64,000 nucleotides of DNA, taken from CAIWHR01 sp963734575. GTDB taxonomy: Bacteria > Pseudomonadota > Gammaproteobacteria > Burkholderiales > Casimicrobiaceae. Under the pieces are notes generated by a model. It saw nothing but the letters and a program-made list of their open reading frames with translations. It had not been told where the DNA came from and ran no database searches. The position numbers and the translations under genes were made by a program. Where the stretch lies: positions 1 through 64,000 of the forward strand of contig CAVTHT010000016.1 in NCBI GenBank assembly GCA_963734575.1, given 5' to 3'. Of this stretch, positions 1-8,710 are shown one piece after another. Position 1 is the first letter of the stretch; each line of letters begins with the position of its first letter.

Positions 1-215
1 TTTAGCGCCCGATGTCATCGGCTTGGGCAACGTCACGCAGATGCCTGCCTGCTCGCAGGCCAGGATCTCCTCGCCATTGAAGTAGCCGCGGTCGGCGACA
101 GCTTCGAGTTTTATCGAGTTGCAGAACGGCCTTGGCTTCCCGCGCCACGTTCGCTAGTTGTGAGCGATCCGAACCGGTATTCGTCACTTCGTGCGTCACG
201 ATCAGATGGTTCAAG
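1..215 (-). mobile_element. IS1182-type transposase remnant, cut by the window edge
   Basis: Read on the minus strand this piece encodes HLIVTHEVTNTGSDRSQLAN, then, after one extra A in a run of A, LEAVADRGYFNGEEILACEQ followed by AGICVTLPKPMTSGAK. These strings match the central DDE region of IS1182-family transposases as I know the family (the VTHEVTN and ADRGYFNGEE blocks). The rest of the enzyme would lie left of the window. Upstream on the minus strand (beyond about 215) the similarity stops abruptly and no N-terminal half is present, so the element is truncated as well as frameshifted. No terminal inverted repeat is visible. Confidence 0.75.
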
Positions 216-308
216 GTGTTGGTAGCGGCGGATCAAATGGCTGGCCAGCGGGCCGCTCACTATGATCTCACCCAGGTTGATCAGCCCGTCCCCGCCGATG
301 CCGCTGTT

Positions 309-358
309 GAGCGCATAACGGACTCAAGTCGGACATCGCGTTATGTCCGAAAAGTGCC
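309..358. repeat. 50-bp palindromic repeat, copy 1
   Basis: This segment and 1217-1266 agree at 45 of 50 positions. Each contains the inverted repeat CGGACAT / ATGTCCG around six variable bases and ends in AAAAGTGCC. The substitutions inside the loop keep the stem. A looser relative with the same tail (AAGTGCC) is at about 3974-4021. They look like small dispersed hairpin elements rather than coding sequence. Confidence 0.7.
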
Positions 359-1216
359 GTAACCGGAAGTCGCTGCTGCCGGTGATGAGGTTCGCTAGTT
401 CGTCGTCTTCCAGGGTGACGAATCCGGTCGAGGTGTTGGCCGCCAGGAAGAGACCTTATTAGCCGTGTCCGCGAATGTCCAAAGCTGCGGGGTTAGTTGC
501 CCCAGATCAGTCAATGGGCCGCGATCGAGGCGCTCATGCTGGTCGTCGAGCACGACGGCCCGACAATGATTGACGCGGATCGGAATGCTGCGGGGCCGCG
601 ACCCGTAACGTCCGGGGCCGCCCCGTCTCCGGCGTATCGCTTCGCCTGCTCGGTGTCGGCCTCGGTAAGCCCGGCCCGGAGGCCCGCCCATGCCGCCCGG
701 AATTGGCCTTGCGGTCGTCGAGGTCGACGCCCGATCCGCTGCCGCCTTCCAGCTTGCCGTAGATGTTGCAGATCCATGATCATTGCGGCCCGATGACTGA
801 CGGCCTCGCCGCTAGTGAGCTTCCGTTGATGCAGGTCAATGCGGCGCTTCCAAATTTTTGATTGATTTTTGAGCAGGGGTTGCTCTAAAGAGGAAAACTC
901 CGACACCCAGATACGCCCACTACTACGGCCGTCACCGTTATTAGGGCGGCTGGCATCGCAGTTGGCGTCGCTGAAGGTCGCGCCAGATCACGATGAAGTC
1001 GGCGTATTTCTGGCCACCGATCACGATGACGCGGAGCGCGATGGTTTCGTCGTCGGGCATTGGGTCGTCATCAGCGGGATGCATGCGCGCATCCGTATGC
1101 TGCGGGCGCTCAACCGGCATGTCGAGCGCGTGTTCAGCCCCGACCGTAAAGATCATCGTTGGGGACGGCGGAAGCTGGCGCGGGATTATTAGGACGGAAG
1201 CGATGTCCGCTATTGA

Positions 1217-1266
1217 GAGCGCATAGCGAACTCAAGTCGGACATTGCGCAATGTCCGAAAAGTGCC
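1217..1266. repeat. 50-bp palindromic repeat, copy 2
   Basis: This is the second copy of the element at 309-358, with five substitutions and the same CGGACAT / ATGTCCG stem and AAAAGTGCC end. Three of the differences fall in or beside the loop and leave the arms able to pair. Confidence 0.7.
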
Positions 1267-1579
1267 AAAGGGCGACATTGCTCAACTGCTTGAAATGAAA
1301 AAGCCGCCAACTAGACGGCCAATATAGGTAGCCCGCCGGCAGGGGGATACTGAGCGGGGCGCTTACACTGACTAGGAGGGGGTCCTGCTGGCTGCCCAAT
1401 GTAATCAGAATTGGAGATAGGGCCTGAGTGCTTAGCGTATTCAATCCTTCGGCCAACATAAGCTCCAGCGGTCCGATAGTCGTCAGTGTTATTGGACCCG
1501 TAGCTTAGCTTATCAGGCCACCCCTTCCGCGCGTATTTCCTCTTCGCCTTCTAGCGTTCCGCAAAGACCTAGCTTACTG

Positions 1580-1920
1580 TCGATCTACCCGCACTCTTGC
1601 GGTACCGCTGCCAATCATACCCAGTTCGCGCGCTGCCGCGGTGCTGACATCGATAATGCGCCCCGACCATACGGGCCGCGATAGTTTATCCGCACGGTTA
1701 CCGAACGCCCGTTGCTCATGTTGGTCGCTAGAACCTTGTGCCAATGGCAACGTTCGATGAGCGGCTGTATGACCATTGCGCCTGATACCTCGCCACTCGC
1801 AGTCCGACCGCCGCGATAATATGCGGCGCGCCCAGTCTCGCCAAGAACGGGCGCGGACGCCGCTATCCCGGCTAGCAGCACGAAAACAATGGCAACGAAA
1901 AATTTTCCGGCCATGCTCAA
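1580..1920 (-). pseudogene. RlpA-like double-psi beta-barrel protein, frameshifted
   Basis: The minus strand starts with a clear signal peptide (MSMAGKFFVAIVFVLLAGIA). It continues with a TGRAAYY segment, then, after shifts, AAHRTLP, LATNMSNGRSVTVRINYRGP and IIDVSTAAARELGM. These are the conserved blocks of the RlpA double-psi beta-barrel domain, a secreted or lipoprotein-type septal peptidoglycan factor. Shifts are needed near 1776, 1740 and 1662. The length (about 110 residues) fits a short single-domain RlpA-like protein. Whether the breaks are real decay or sequence error cannot be told here, since the same contig shows many single-base insertions elsewhere. Confidence 0.65.
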
Positions 1921-2021
1921 GCTATTCCTCAGGTCCGCCGTCGCGAAGTACTAAGCCCTCTGGCGGCTCTATTCTTTGTAGCGACAATATTCATCGCCGT
2001 TTTCGTACTCGACGCAGACTT

Positions 2022-3230
2022 TCACACGATGTCGGGGTCGTCGGTCTTCATCGGAATAACGCCTATTGTCCCTATCCCTGTCCGCATAGTCGTCGTCTCG
2101 ATTTCCCCGCTCGCTGTAACGTCCGCGATCCATGTGCGATCGCAGGGCCGTCTTCTCGGTCGCGATGCACTCTCCAGTTGGGGCGCCTTTGCCAAAAAAG
2201 TGGCGTGAGTGACCGACACGGTCGTTCCCTCCGGGCCGGCCAAAGTTTCAACCTTGGCACCGAGCTGTTGCGCGAGCGCCGTGGCGATTACCGTGCCGAG
2301 CCCGGTTTTTGGTTGAGCAAAGACGCTGTCCGGTTTGCCAACCCCATTGTCAGCGATCGAAAGCTTCCAATCTGTTCCGGAAACATCATAGGCAACGGTG
2401 ATCTGTCCACCTTTGGTATTTTCGCTGAATGCGTGCTTTAGAGAATTTATTACAAGTTCTGTGGCGATCAATCCGAAGTTTCTCGGCCTGACGGGAAGTC
2501 GCACTGCCGCCTTCGCCAGACACTTTCAGCGAGATCGGCCGGTTCTCGCCGATCATCGAGGTCGCGAGGGTCTCGCACAGCCTTGAGAGATAAGGCCCCA
2601 TTTCGACGGACCCGCCGGCCGCAGATGCATGGAGGTGTTGTTGTACGGCCGCAACCGACATGACCCGCTTATGAGCGTCTTGCAGATGAACGCGCGTCTC
2701 TCTAAGTCCACCGCCTTCGCTTTTAACAAAATTATGCTTGCAATAATTTGGAGGCTATTAGCGACACGGTGCTGAATCTCCTCAAGCAATACGTCCTTCT
2801 GTCGCAGTAGGTCGTCCTTTTCGCGCTCCAGGACGCGCTGCCGGGTGACATCCTCTATGCCAAGCAGAATAATCGTGTGGGAGCCTTCCTCGTAGAACAC
2901 CTTGCGGGCGTTCAAACACATCGTGCGTGGTCCGACGTTAGGAAACTCATATTCGATCTCATAGTCCTCCATCACGCCGTGCTCGGGTACGATCTTTTCC
3001 AGGAGCAAGCGAAGCTTCGGAAGGTCCCAGTGACCATCGCCCAGTTCGTAAAGCAGTCTGCCTTCGGTAGCTTCGGGTCCAACCTTGAATGTCCGATAGA
3101 AGGAGCGGCTCGCGGTGATCACGCGCAGGTCTTGGTCGAGCACCAAAACCGGTTCACGAACCGTATCTATGATCGCTGCCAGTCGCAGGTCCTCTAGTTC
3201 GAGCTTTCGGTCGCTCTTGAGATCGGACAT
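2022..3230 (-). CDS. PAS sensor histidine kinase of the HisKA_2/HWE type, frameshifted
   Basis: The start at 3230 has a strong AGGGAGG ribosome site seven bases upstream. The protein opens with MSDLKSDRKLELEDLRLAAI, then a PAS domain (about residues 15-130). The dimerisation box follows as EEIQHRVANSLQIIAS, where the H is the expected phosphoacceptor, and then the ATP-binding domain (LGLIATELVINSLKHAF; DNGVG; GLGTVIATALAQQL). This order is that of the HisKA_2/HWE kinases common in Alphaproteobacteria. A shift near 2695 and one extra T near 2490 (in CTTCGG) interrupt the frame. The last ~40 residues after the VSVTHATF block do not look like the family and may come from another shift. The signal sensed and the partner regulator are unknown. 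The receiver gene at 4350 is a possible partner. Confidence 0.75.
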
Positions 3231-3524
3231 TTGCAACCTCCCTGACAGAAGTGAATGATCGCACACCATCCCTCGTGCTGTCGGTGGTCTACACCACAGT
3301 GCAGCACCCACTTATTCGGCAGGACGGGTTGCTCATGCATCCATCAGAGCAAGGTGGGACTCAGCAATCAGCCGTCGGTAATGCTCAAGGTTTTGATCGT
3401 GGATGTAACGCTCCACCTTGGCCTCCAAGGGTACTGTGGGCGAACGGCCATCAGTGCTCAAATTGTTCAGGGGAGTTGAGGTTAAAATATGTCAGCCGTG
3501 CTTTTTGGTTACCATGACACTCAC
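3231..3524. other. intergenic stretch, nothing recognised
   Basis: Between the kinase start and the small gene at 3525-3740 there is no supported coding sequence. A relatively A+T-rich stretch around 3470-3525 could hold promoter signals for neither flanking gene in an obvious way, since the kinase at 3230 would be read away from it with its promoter around 3250-3300. Confidence 0.4.
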
Positions 3525-3740
3525 TCAGATTTTCGGGGCAGCACCGGCCCGGTCAAAGACCGGCGTCTTTTCGACATCGCCGGGGCCAGTCCCTGTAGGC
3601 GTGTCCTCTGCGGCGTGCCGTAATAACTCGATCGTCGCATCCAGACCATCGACGGTTTCATTGGCCTGACTCCCCGGGTCGTGCGGTCGTGGAGGGACTT
3701 GTTTGCCTGTTTCGGCTGGGTCGCGATTGCTCTGTGGCAT
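3525..3740 (-). CDS. small conserved hypothetical protein (71 aa)
   Basis: The gene has an AAGGAG ribosome site eight bases before the ATG at 3740. The protein is acidic and low in hydrophobic residues: MPQSNRDPAETGKQVPPRPH, then DPGSQANETVDGLDATIELL, then RHAAEDTP and VFDRAGAAPKI. I recall similar short proteins, with a PHDPGSQANETVDGLD core and a VFDRA end, annotated only as hypothetical in alphaproteobacteria. No domain or function is known to me. It has no signal peptide or membrane segment. It lies alone between the kinase and the response regulator, facing left. Confidence 0.65.
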   Translation of the reverse strand: MPQSNRDPAETGKQVPPRPHDPGSQANETVDGLDATIELLRHAAEDTPTGTGPGDVEKTPVFDRAGAAPKI

Positions 3741-4349
3741 TGTGGTCTCCTTGAATAGACCAATCCGCTCGCGCGCATACCGTTCCGCAATCCAACTGAA
3801 CCTGGGCGGGTGGCGGGCGCGCGACCAGCGTTGCGAACCGCCGCAGGTTCTGTGCACCGCGTAGCGTTGGAGTGGAGCGTAAACAGCGTCAGAACCAGTG
3901 CGTTAAAGCCGCCGTTCCAACGGAGCGGCACAAAGGCCTAATTGCAGCAGCAGACTTCTGCAACAAAATCTGCCATAAGCGGACATCCGCGGGCACGATC
4001 GAAATGTCCGCTAAGTGCCGGGAAGAGACATCCGACTAATTCATTTTCCAAGTCGGCAGCCCAATCAATCCGGGAAGAGGCGGCATTTTGCTGTGGAACG
4101 CCGACGCCATGATGGCGCGCAGCAAGATCTTGTCTGACGCGGCGGACTGACTCCGCTCAAGGTGTTGATTTAACACGCATGTATTTCGTGGAAATCTTTA
4201 GAGATATATTTCAAAGCCGACGGAACCTTTTGCTGCGATTTGAGTATTCCTTAGCCCTGATAGCACTCGGAAGGGGTCCGATAGCCGTAATCCCGGCAGG
4301 AAGAGTTCGGACGACCGCAATTCTGGTTGTCACGGCGGAAACAGTTTTG
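3741..4349. other. intergenic stretch with one diverged palindromic repeat
   Basis: No gene is supported. At about 3974-4021 there is a diverged copy of the palindromic element seen at 309 and 1217 (GCGGACAT ... ATGTCCGC followed by TAAGTGCC). An A+T-rich patch around 4176-4215 (TTTAGAGATATATTTC) is a plausible place for the promoter of the response-regulator gene that begins at 4350, but I cannot identify -35 and -10 boxes with confidence. Confidence 0.4.
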
Positions 4350-4751
4350 ATGGCCGTGATACTGATCGTCGAAGATGATGTGTTTATCCGGGAAATGATA
4401 ATTCAAGACTGGGGTCACGATACACTTTCGGCCAGCGACGTGGACGAGGCGCTTTTGGTCCTGCGTTCTCCTCAACAGATCGATGCCCTTTTTACCGATA
4501 TCTACCTCAAGAAGGCGGTCCTTGGCGGGTATGAACTTGCCCACCAGGCCATCAAGCTCCGGCTGAATTTGCGTGTGCTTTACACGACCGGAAATGCCAT
4601 CAACGATAAAATGAAGGCGATGTTTGTTGAAGGCGCGCACTTCCTTCAAAAGCCGTACACGCAAATTCAGCTTCAAAACTCAGTTGAAGTGCTACTCGCA
4701 GCGCGGCGCATCATCCGGGACGAGCATAAGTTACCAGGGGAAGTACATTGA
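4350..4751 (+). CDS. single-domain response regulator (receiver only)
   Basis: I chose ATG 4350 because the receiver fold begins directly there (MAVILIVEDDVFIREM). The open frame extends further upstream, but that extension has no family resemblance. Receiver landmarks are present: acidic residues E8, D9 and D10, the phosphoacceptor D50 in ALFTDIYL, the Thr of LYTTGN and the conserved Lys of FLQKPY. The protein is 133 residues and has no output domain, so it probably relays phosphate or acts by protein contact. Its stop overlaps the start of the hybrid kinase gene (TTGA at 4748-4751), suggesting translational coupling and a shared pathway. Confidence 0.85.
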   Translation: MAVILIVEDDVFIREMIIQDWGHDTLSASDVDEALLVLRSPQQIDALFTDIYLKKAVLGGYELAHQAIKLRLNLRVLYTTGNAINDKMKAMFVEGAHFLQKPYTQIQLQNSVEVLLAARRIIRDEHKLPGEVH

Positions 4752-7313
4752 CTATTAGAGACGACAAGAAGATGACGCGAATTGGCGTCTCCGAGAGCAC
4801 TGAAAATACAGTACCCAACCAGGCGGAAGAGGCGTTGCTCAAGGCTGGCGCGCTGCAGAGCGCGATCTTCAACAGCGCCAACTTCTCGAGCATCGCCACG
4901 GACGCGAAGGGTGTGATTCAAATATTTAACGTCGGCGCCGAGCGGATGCTTGGCTTCGCCGCCGCCGAGGTGATGAATAAGATCACCCCCGCTGATATTT
5001 CAGATCCGCAGGAGCTGATCGCACGCGCCAAAGCGCTGAGCGTCGAACTCGCAACCTCGATCACGCCGGGTTTCGAGGCCCTGGTGTTCAAGGCCTCGCG
5101 CGGCATCGAGGATATCTATGAGCTGACCTACATCCGCAAGGATGGCAGCCGGTTCCCGGCGGTGGTGTCCGTCACCGCGCTGCGCGACGCGCAGGGCACA
5201 ATCATCGGATATCTGCTGATTGGCACTGACAACACCGCGCGCAAGCAGGCGGAAGAGGCGCTGCTGAAGGCGGGGGCCTTGCAGAGCGCGATTTTCAACA
5301 GCGCCAACTTCTCAAGCATTGCCACTGACGCGAAGGGCGTCATTCAGATTTTCAATGTCGGCGCTGAGCGTATGTTGGGTTACACGGCCGCTGAAGTGAT
5401 GAACAAGATCACGCCGGCCGACATTTCTGATCCGCGGGAGCTTATCGCGCGGGCCAACGCGCTGAGCGCCGAACTCGCAACCCCGATCACTCCGGGCTTC
5501 GAGGCCCTGGTCTTTAAGGCCTCGCGCGGAATCGAGGATATTTATGAGCTGACCTACATCCGCAAGGACAAGAGCCAATTTCCGGCGGTGGTGTCCGTCA
5601 CGGCGCTGCGTGACGCGCAGGGCGCCATCATCGGCTATCTGCTCATTGGGACCGACAACACTGCTCGTAAACTGGTCGAAGAAGAGCAAAAAAAATCCGA
5701 CCAGCGTCTGCGCGACCAGCAATTCTACACCCGCTCACTTATTAAATCCAACATCGACGCGCTTATGACCACCGACCCTTCCGGTATCATCACGGACGTC
5801 AACAAGCAGATGGAAGCGCTCACCGGCTGCACGCGCGACGAGTTGATTGGCGCGCCGTTCAAGGGCTACTTCACCGATCCGGAGCGGGCAGAGGCGGCAA
5901 TCAACCGCGTGCTGAGCGAAAAGTCGGTTACCGACTACGAGCTGACGGCGCGCGCCCGTGACGGCAAGCAGACGGTGGTGTCCTACAACGCGACCACCTT
6001 TTACGACCGGAATCGCACGCTGCAGGGTGTTTTCGCCGCGGCGCGCGACGTCACGGAGCGTAAGCGGGTGGAGGCGGAATTGCAGCAGGGCCAAGGCCGC
6101 CGCCGAGAGCGCGAGCCGGACCAAATCTGAGTTTCTGGCGAGCATCTGAGTCCATGAGATCCGAACGCCGATGAATTCGATCATGGGCATCGCGGACTTG
6201 CTCGCGAAGACCGCTCTCTCGCCGGAGCAAGACAAGTATGTGCAGATCTTTCGCCGCGCTGGTGACAATCTGCTGAATCTCATCAACGACATCCTCGACC
6301 TCTCCAAGGTCGAAGCCTCGCAGCTCGAACTGGAACAGACCGGCTTCTCGTTGGACGACCACCTTGAGAAAGTGATGGAGATGGTCGCGGCTCGGGCCCA
6401 TGAAAAAGGGCTTGCCTTGATTTGCGAGATCGCGCCGAACGTGCCCACCGACCTGGTCGGCGACCCGACACGGCTACGTCAGGTGCTGCTTAACTTGCTT
6501 GGCAACGCGATCAAGTTCACGCAATCCGGCGAAGTATCCCTGCGTGTCGCGCCAGATAAGAGACTCTTCCATTCCGACTGCTTTGCGGTTCACCGTCTCG
6601 GACACCGGCATCGGCATTCCGGGCGAGAAATTGAGCCAGGTGTTCGAGCGGTTCACGCAAGCCAATTCGTCCACCACGCGCAGATTCGGGGGCTCGGGGT
6701 TGGGGCTCACGATTTCGAAGCGCCTGGTGGAACTGATGGGCGGGCGCATCTGGGTCGAAAGTGAGGTTGGCGCGGGTAGCGTGTTTGCCTTCGCCGTACC
6801 ATTCGAGATATGGGCCACGGCAGACCGGCCGGTGGCCGTGCCGGTCGGCACGGAACCGGAGCTGGCGCTGCCGGCGCTGCGAATTCTACTGGCGGAGGAA
6901 TCTCCCGACAATTGCACAATAATAATGGCCTATCTTGATGACACACCGTACCGGGTCGAAATCGCCGGGACCGGCGCCATCGCTTGTAAAATGTTTGAAG
7001 TTGGATACTACGACCTTGTCCTTATGGACCGGCAAATGCCGGTCATGGATGGCTTGACCGCGACGCGGACGATTCGAGCGTGGGAGCAGGCGAACGACCG
7101 GCCGCCTACACCGATCATCGCACTGACAGCCTCGGCCCTGAAGGGGGACAGAGAGAAGTGTCTGGCGGCTGGATGCACGGCTTTCCTGACTAAGCCAATC
7201 AAACAAGAAGTACTGCTGCGAGCGATCAGGGAGCACTCCATCGCCGCGCCTGCGTTGTCAAAACAGGAAAGCAGCCGGATGGAAGCGATCCTTGCGCTCC
7301 GGAAGGACCCGAT
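4748..7313 (+). CDS. PAS-rich hybrid histidine kinase, shifted and cut by the 7.31 kb junction
   Basis: The start is either TTG 4748 or ATG 4772. The order is two nearly identical PAS units of 142 residues each (4823-5248 and 5249-5674), a third, different PAS (about 5700-6060), and a coiled helix into the H-box (HEIRTPMN, H at about 6154). Then come the ATPase lobe (LLNLLGNAIKFTQSGEVSL; DTGIGIP; GGSGLGLTISKRLVELMGG) and a receiver (DLVLMDRQMPVMDG, phosphoacceptor D at about 7026; TKPIK). Single extra bases explain the breaks at about 6089, 6148-6152 (creating an in-frame TGA just before the H-box) and 6556. After the receiver the protein continues to about SSRMEAILALRKDP and is then lost at the junction with rpsF. 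A C-terminal HPt or further receiver may be missing. Confidence 0.8.
4823..5674 (+). repeat. in-frame tandem duplication of a PAS unit (2 x 426 bp)
   Basis: Bases 4823-5248 and 5249-5674 are tandem copies of one 426-bp unit, each encoding 142 residues that begin AEEALLKAGALQSAIFNSAN. Only about ten residues differ. Nucleotide differences are more numerous and mostly in third positions (for example GCGTTGCTC against GCGCTGCTG), so the duplication is not brand new and has been kept under protein-level constraint. Confidence 0.9.
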
Positions 7314-7316
7314 TAG

Positions 7317-7406
7317 CGCGGTGGTGACCGTGGCGACCGCGGTGATCGCGGTGAGCGCCCGGCGCCCGCAGCGCCGGCACCCGCAGCGACGACGCCCACG
7401 GCCTGA
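7317..7406 (+). CDS. rpsF: 3' remnant of ribosomal protein S6
   Basis: The frame starting at CGC 7317 reads R-G-G-D-R-G-D-R-G-D-R-G-E-R-P-A-P-A-A and ends ATTPTA with TGA at 7404-7406. This is the Arg/Gly/Asp- then Ala/Pro-rich disordered tail typical of betaproteobacterial S6. It sits exactly where rpsF belongs, 23 bases before priB. The folded S6 domain is absent. Immediately upstream in this frame is TAG 7314, and the DNA before that belongs to the hybrid kinase. rpsF is normally about 120-150 codons, so only the last 29 remain. Confidence 0.8.
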   Translation, partial: RGGDRGDRGDRGERPAPAAPAPAATTPTA

Positions 7407-7429
7407 GCGAACTCCCGGCCACGGATCGC

Positions 7430-7747
7430 GTGCAGGCGAACCGGCTGCTCCTCGATGCGACGCTTTCGGAGCGCGGCGAGCTGCGCTACACCCCCGCGGG
7501 CATCCCGGCGATCGACTTCCTGCTCCGCCATGCGTCACGACAGCCCGAGGCGGGTGGCGAACGCGCGATCGACTGCGAGCTTGCGGGAGTGGCCTTCGGC
7601 GAACCCGCGCAGGGACTCGCAGCGCTGCCGGTCGGAAGCACCGTGCGTTGCCGCGGCTTTCTCGCCCGCCGCTGGCGTACCGGGATCACCCTCGCCATGC
7701 ACGTGCACGAATTCGAACTGATTGAACACGACACTCTAGGAAACTGA
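7430..7747 (+). CDS. priB: primosomal replication protein N (PriB)
   Basis: The gene uses a GTG start. The 105-residue protein begins MQANRLLLDATLSERGELRY and has the single OB fold of PriB/SSB type (PAGIPAIDFLLRHAS; VRCRGFLARRWRTGITLAMH). PriB stabilises PriA on single-stranded DNA during replication restart. Its position between rpsF and rpsR is the standard betaproteobacterial arrangement. The stop is one base before the rpsR start, so the genes are co-transcribed and probably translationally coupled. Confidence 0.9.
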   Translation: MQANRLLLDATLSERGELRYTPAGIPAIDFLLRHASRQPEAGGERAIDCELAGVAFGEPAQGLAALPVGSTVRCRGFLARRWRTGITLAMHVHEFELIEHDTLGN

Positions 7748-7748
7748 C

Positions 7749-8030
7749 ATGCCCCGTCCACAAGGAAGATTCGGCAAGAAGAAGGATGGCAAGAAGCGCG
7801 AGCGCGGGAATAACCTCTTCAAGCGCAAGAAGTTCTGCCGCTTCACCGCCGAAGGCGTCAAGCAGATCGACTACAAGGACATCGACGTCCTGAAGGACTT
7901 CGTCCAGGAAAACGGCAAGATCATGCCGGCGCGCATCACCGGCACGAAGGCGCGCTACCAGCGCCAGCTGTCGACCGCGATCAAGCGCGCGCGTTACCTC
8001 GCGCTGCTCCCGTACACCGACCTGCACTGA
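7749..8030 (+). CDS. rpsR: 30S ribosomal protein S18
   Basis: The 93-residue protein is highly basic. Its N terminus is Lys/Arg-rich (RFGKKKDGKKRERGNNLFKR) and is followed by the S18 core (KFCRFTAEGVKQIDYKDIDV; GKIMPARITGTKARYQRQLS; IKRARYLALLPY). S18 binds 16S rRNA with S6 on the platform of the small subunit, which fits the neighbouring rpsF. The length is slightly above the 75-residue E. coli protein because of the basic N-terminal extension usual in Burkholderiales. It lies one base after priB and 12 bases before rplI. Confidence 0.97.
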   Translation: MPRPQGRFGKKKDGKKRERGNNLFKRKKFCRFTAEGVKQIDYKDIDVLKDFVQENGKIMPARITGTKARYQRQLSTAIKRARYLALLPYTDLH

Positions 8031-8042
8031 CGGGAGACGACC

Positions 8043-8501
8043 ATGCAAATCATTCTGCTCGAAAAGGTCGTGAACGTCGGCAATCTCGGCGACGTCGTGA
8101 AGGTCAAGCAGGGCTACGCCCGCAACTACCTGATCCCGCACGGCAAGGCGAAGCGCGCCACGCCGGAGAACATCGCGGAGATCGAAGCGAAGCGCGCAGA
8201 GCTCGAGAAGGCCGCCAACGCCAAGCTCGAGGCCGCGCAGGCGCAGGCGGCGAAGCTCGAAGGCGCGACGGTGCAGGTGAAGCAGAAGGCCGGCGTCGAT
8301 GGCCGCCTCTTCGGCTCCGTCACGAACGCGGACATCGTCGAGGCGCTGAAGCCGCAGGGCTTCCAGCTCGAGAAGTCCGCGGTGCAGATGCCGGCGGGTC
8401 CGTTGAAGCAGGTGGGCGAGTATCCGCTCGTCGTGAGCCTGCACACCGACGTGCACGCCAACATCACCGTCAGCGTGCAGGGCGAGACCGTCGGCGCGTA
8501 G
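8043..8501 (+). CDS. rplI: 50S ribosomal protein L9
   Basis: The 152-residue protein has both L9 lobes. The N-terminal rRNA-binding domain reads MQIILLEKVVNVGNLGDVVK then VKQGYARNYLIPHGKA. A long charged helix rich in Ala, Glu and Lys follows (about residues 45-80), and the C-terminal domain contains GRLFGSVTNADIVEAL. A ribosome site (GGGAGACGACC) precedes the ATG. The gene is last in the ribosomal part of the operon and is followed by a strong terminator at 8538-8569. Confidence 0.97.
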   Translation: MQIILLEKVVNVGNLGDVVKVKQGYARNYLIPHGKAKRATPENIAEIEAKRAELEKAANAKLEAAQAQAAKLEGATVQVKQKAGVDGRLFGSVTNADIVEALKPQGFQLEKSAVQMPAGPLKQVGEYPLVVSLHTDVHANITVSVQGETVGA

Positions 8502-8537
8502 ACCGCGACACGGTTCGGCGACGCAAGTCGTCGTCGC

Positions 8538-8569
8538 AAAGGGCGTCCTCGTGACGCCCTTTTCTTTTT
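8538..8569 (+). terminator. Rho-independent terminator after rplI
   Basis: The stem is GGGCGTC (8541-8547) pairing with GACGCCC (8553-8559) around the loop CTCGT, extended by AAA/TTT pairs. The run TTTTCTTTTT follows. It ends the rpsF-priB-rpsR-rplI transcript before dnaB. Confidence 0.88.
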
Positions 8570-8710
8570 CGGGAGCCTGCGGCGCAAGCTCGCGCAGCAG
8601 GTGCGTGGCCGCGTGCCGCGGTGCTCGAGCGCTGACGACCGATTTTTGCGCGCACACCGTCCGACCGATACGCCGCGCGCATTGGCGCGGCGGTAAAATC
8701 GCGGCACGCC

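Larger units (their letters stand above)
216..1614. other. degenerate stretch without a recognisable intact gene
   Basis: No open frame here has a convincing start, ribosome site and family match on either strand. The minus strand from about 1156 to 941 carries a possible fragment of a small rhizobial-type hypothetical protein (a string resembling RVIVIGGQKYADFIVIWRDL), which is only a resemblance. Two copies of a 50-base palindromic repeat lie at 309-358 and 1217-1266. The region reads as decayed or error-rich accessory DNA next to the IS remnant. Confidence 0.5.

Noticed and set aside
7313..7725. A continuous protein from the hybrid kinase receiver through the Arg-rich frame to 7725
   Set aside because: The Arg-rich part is an out-of-frame reading of the S6 tail and priB; the real genes are in the other frame.
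8691..8700. TAAAAT as a confident -10 box for dnaB
   Set aside because: No acceptable -35 lies 16-18 bases upstream and the box is only 11 bases from the start codon.
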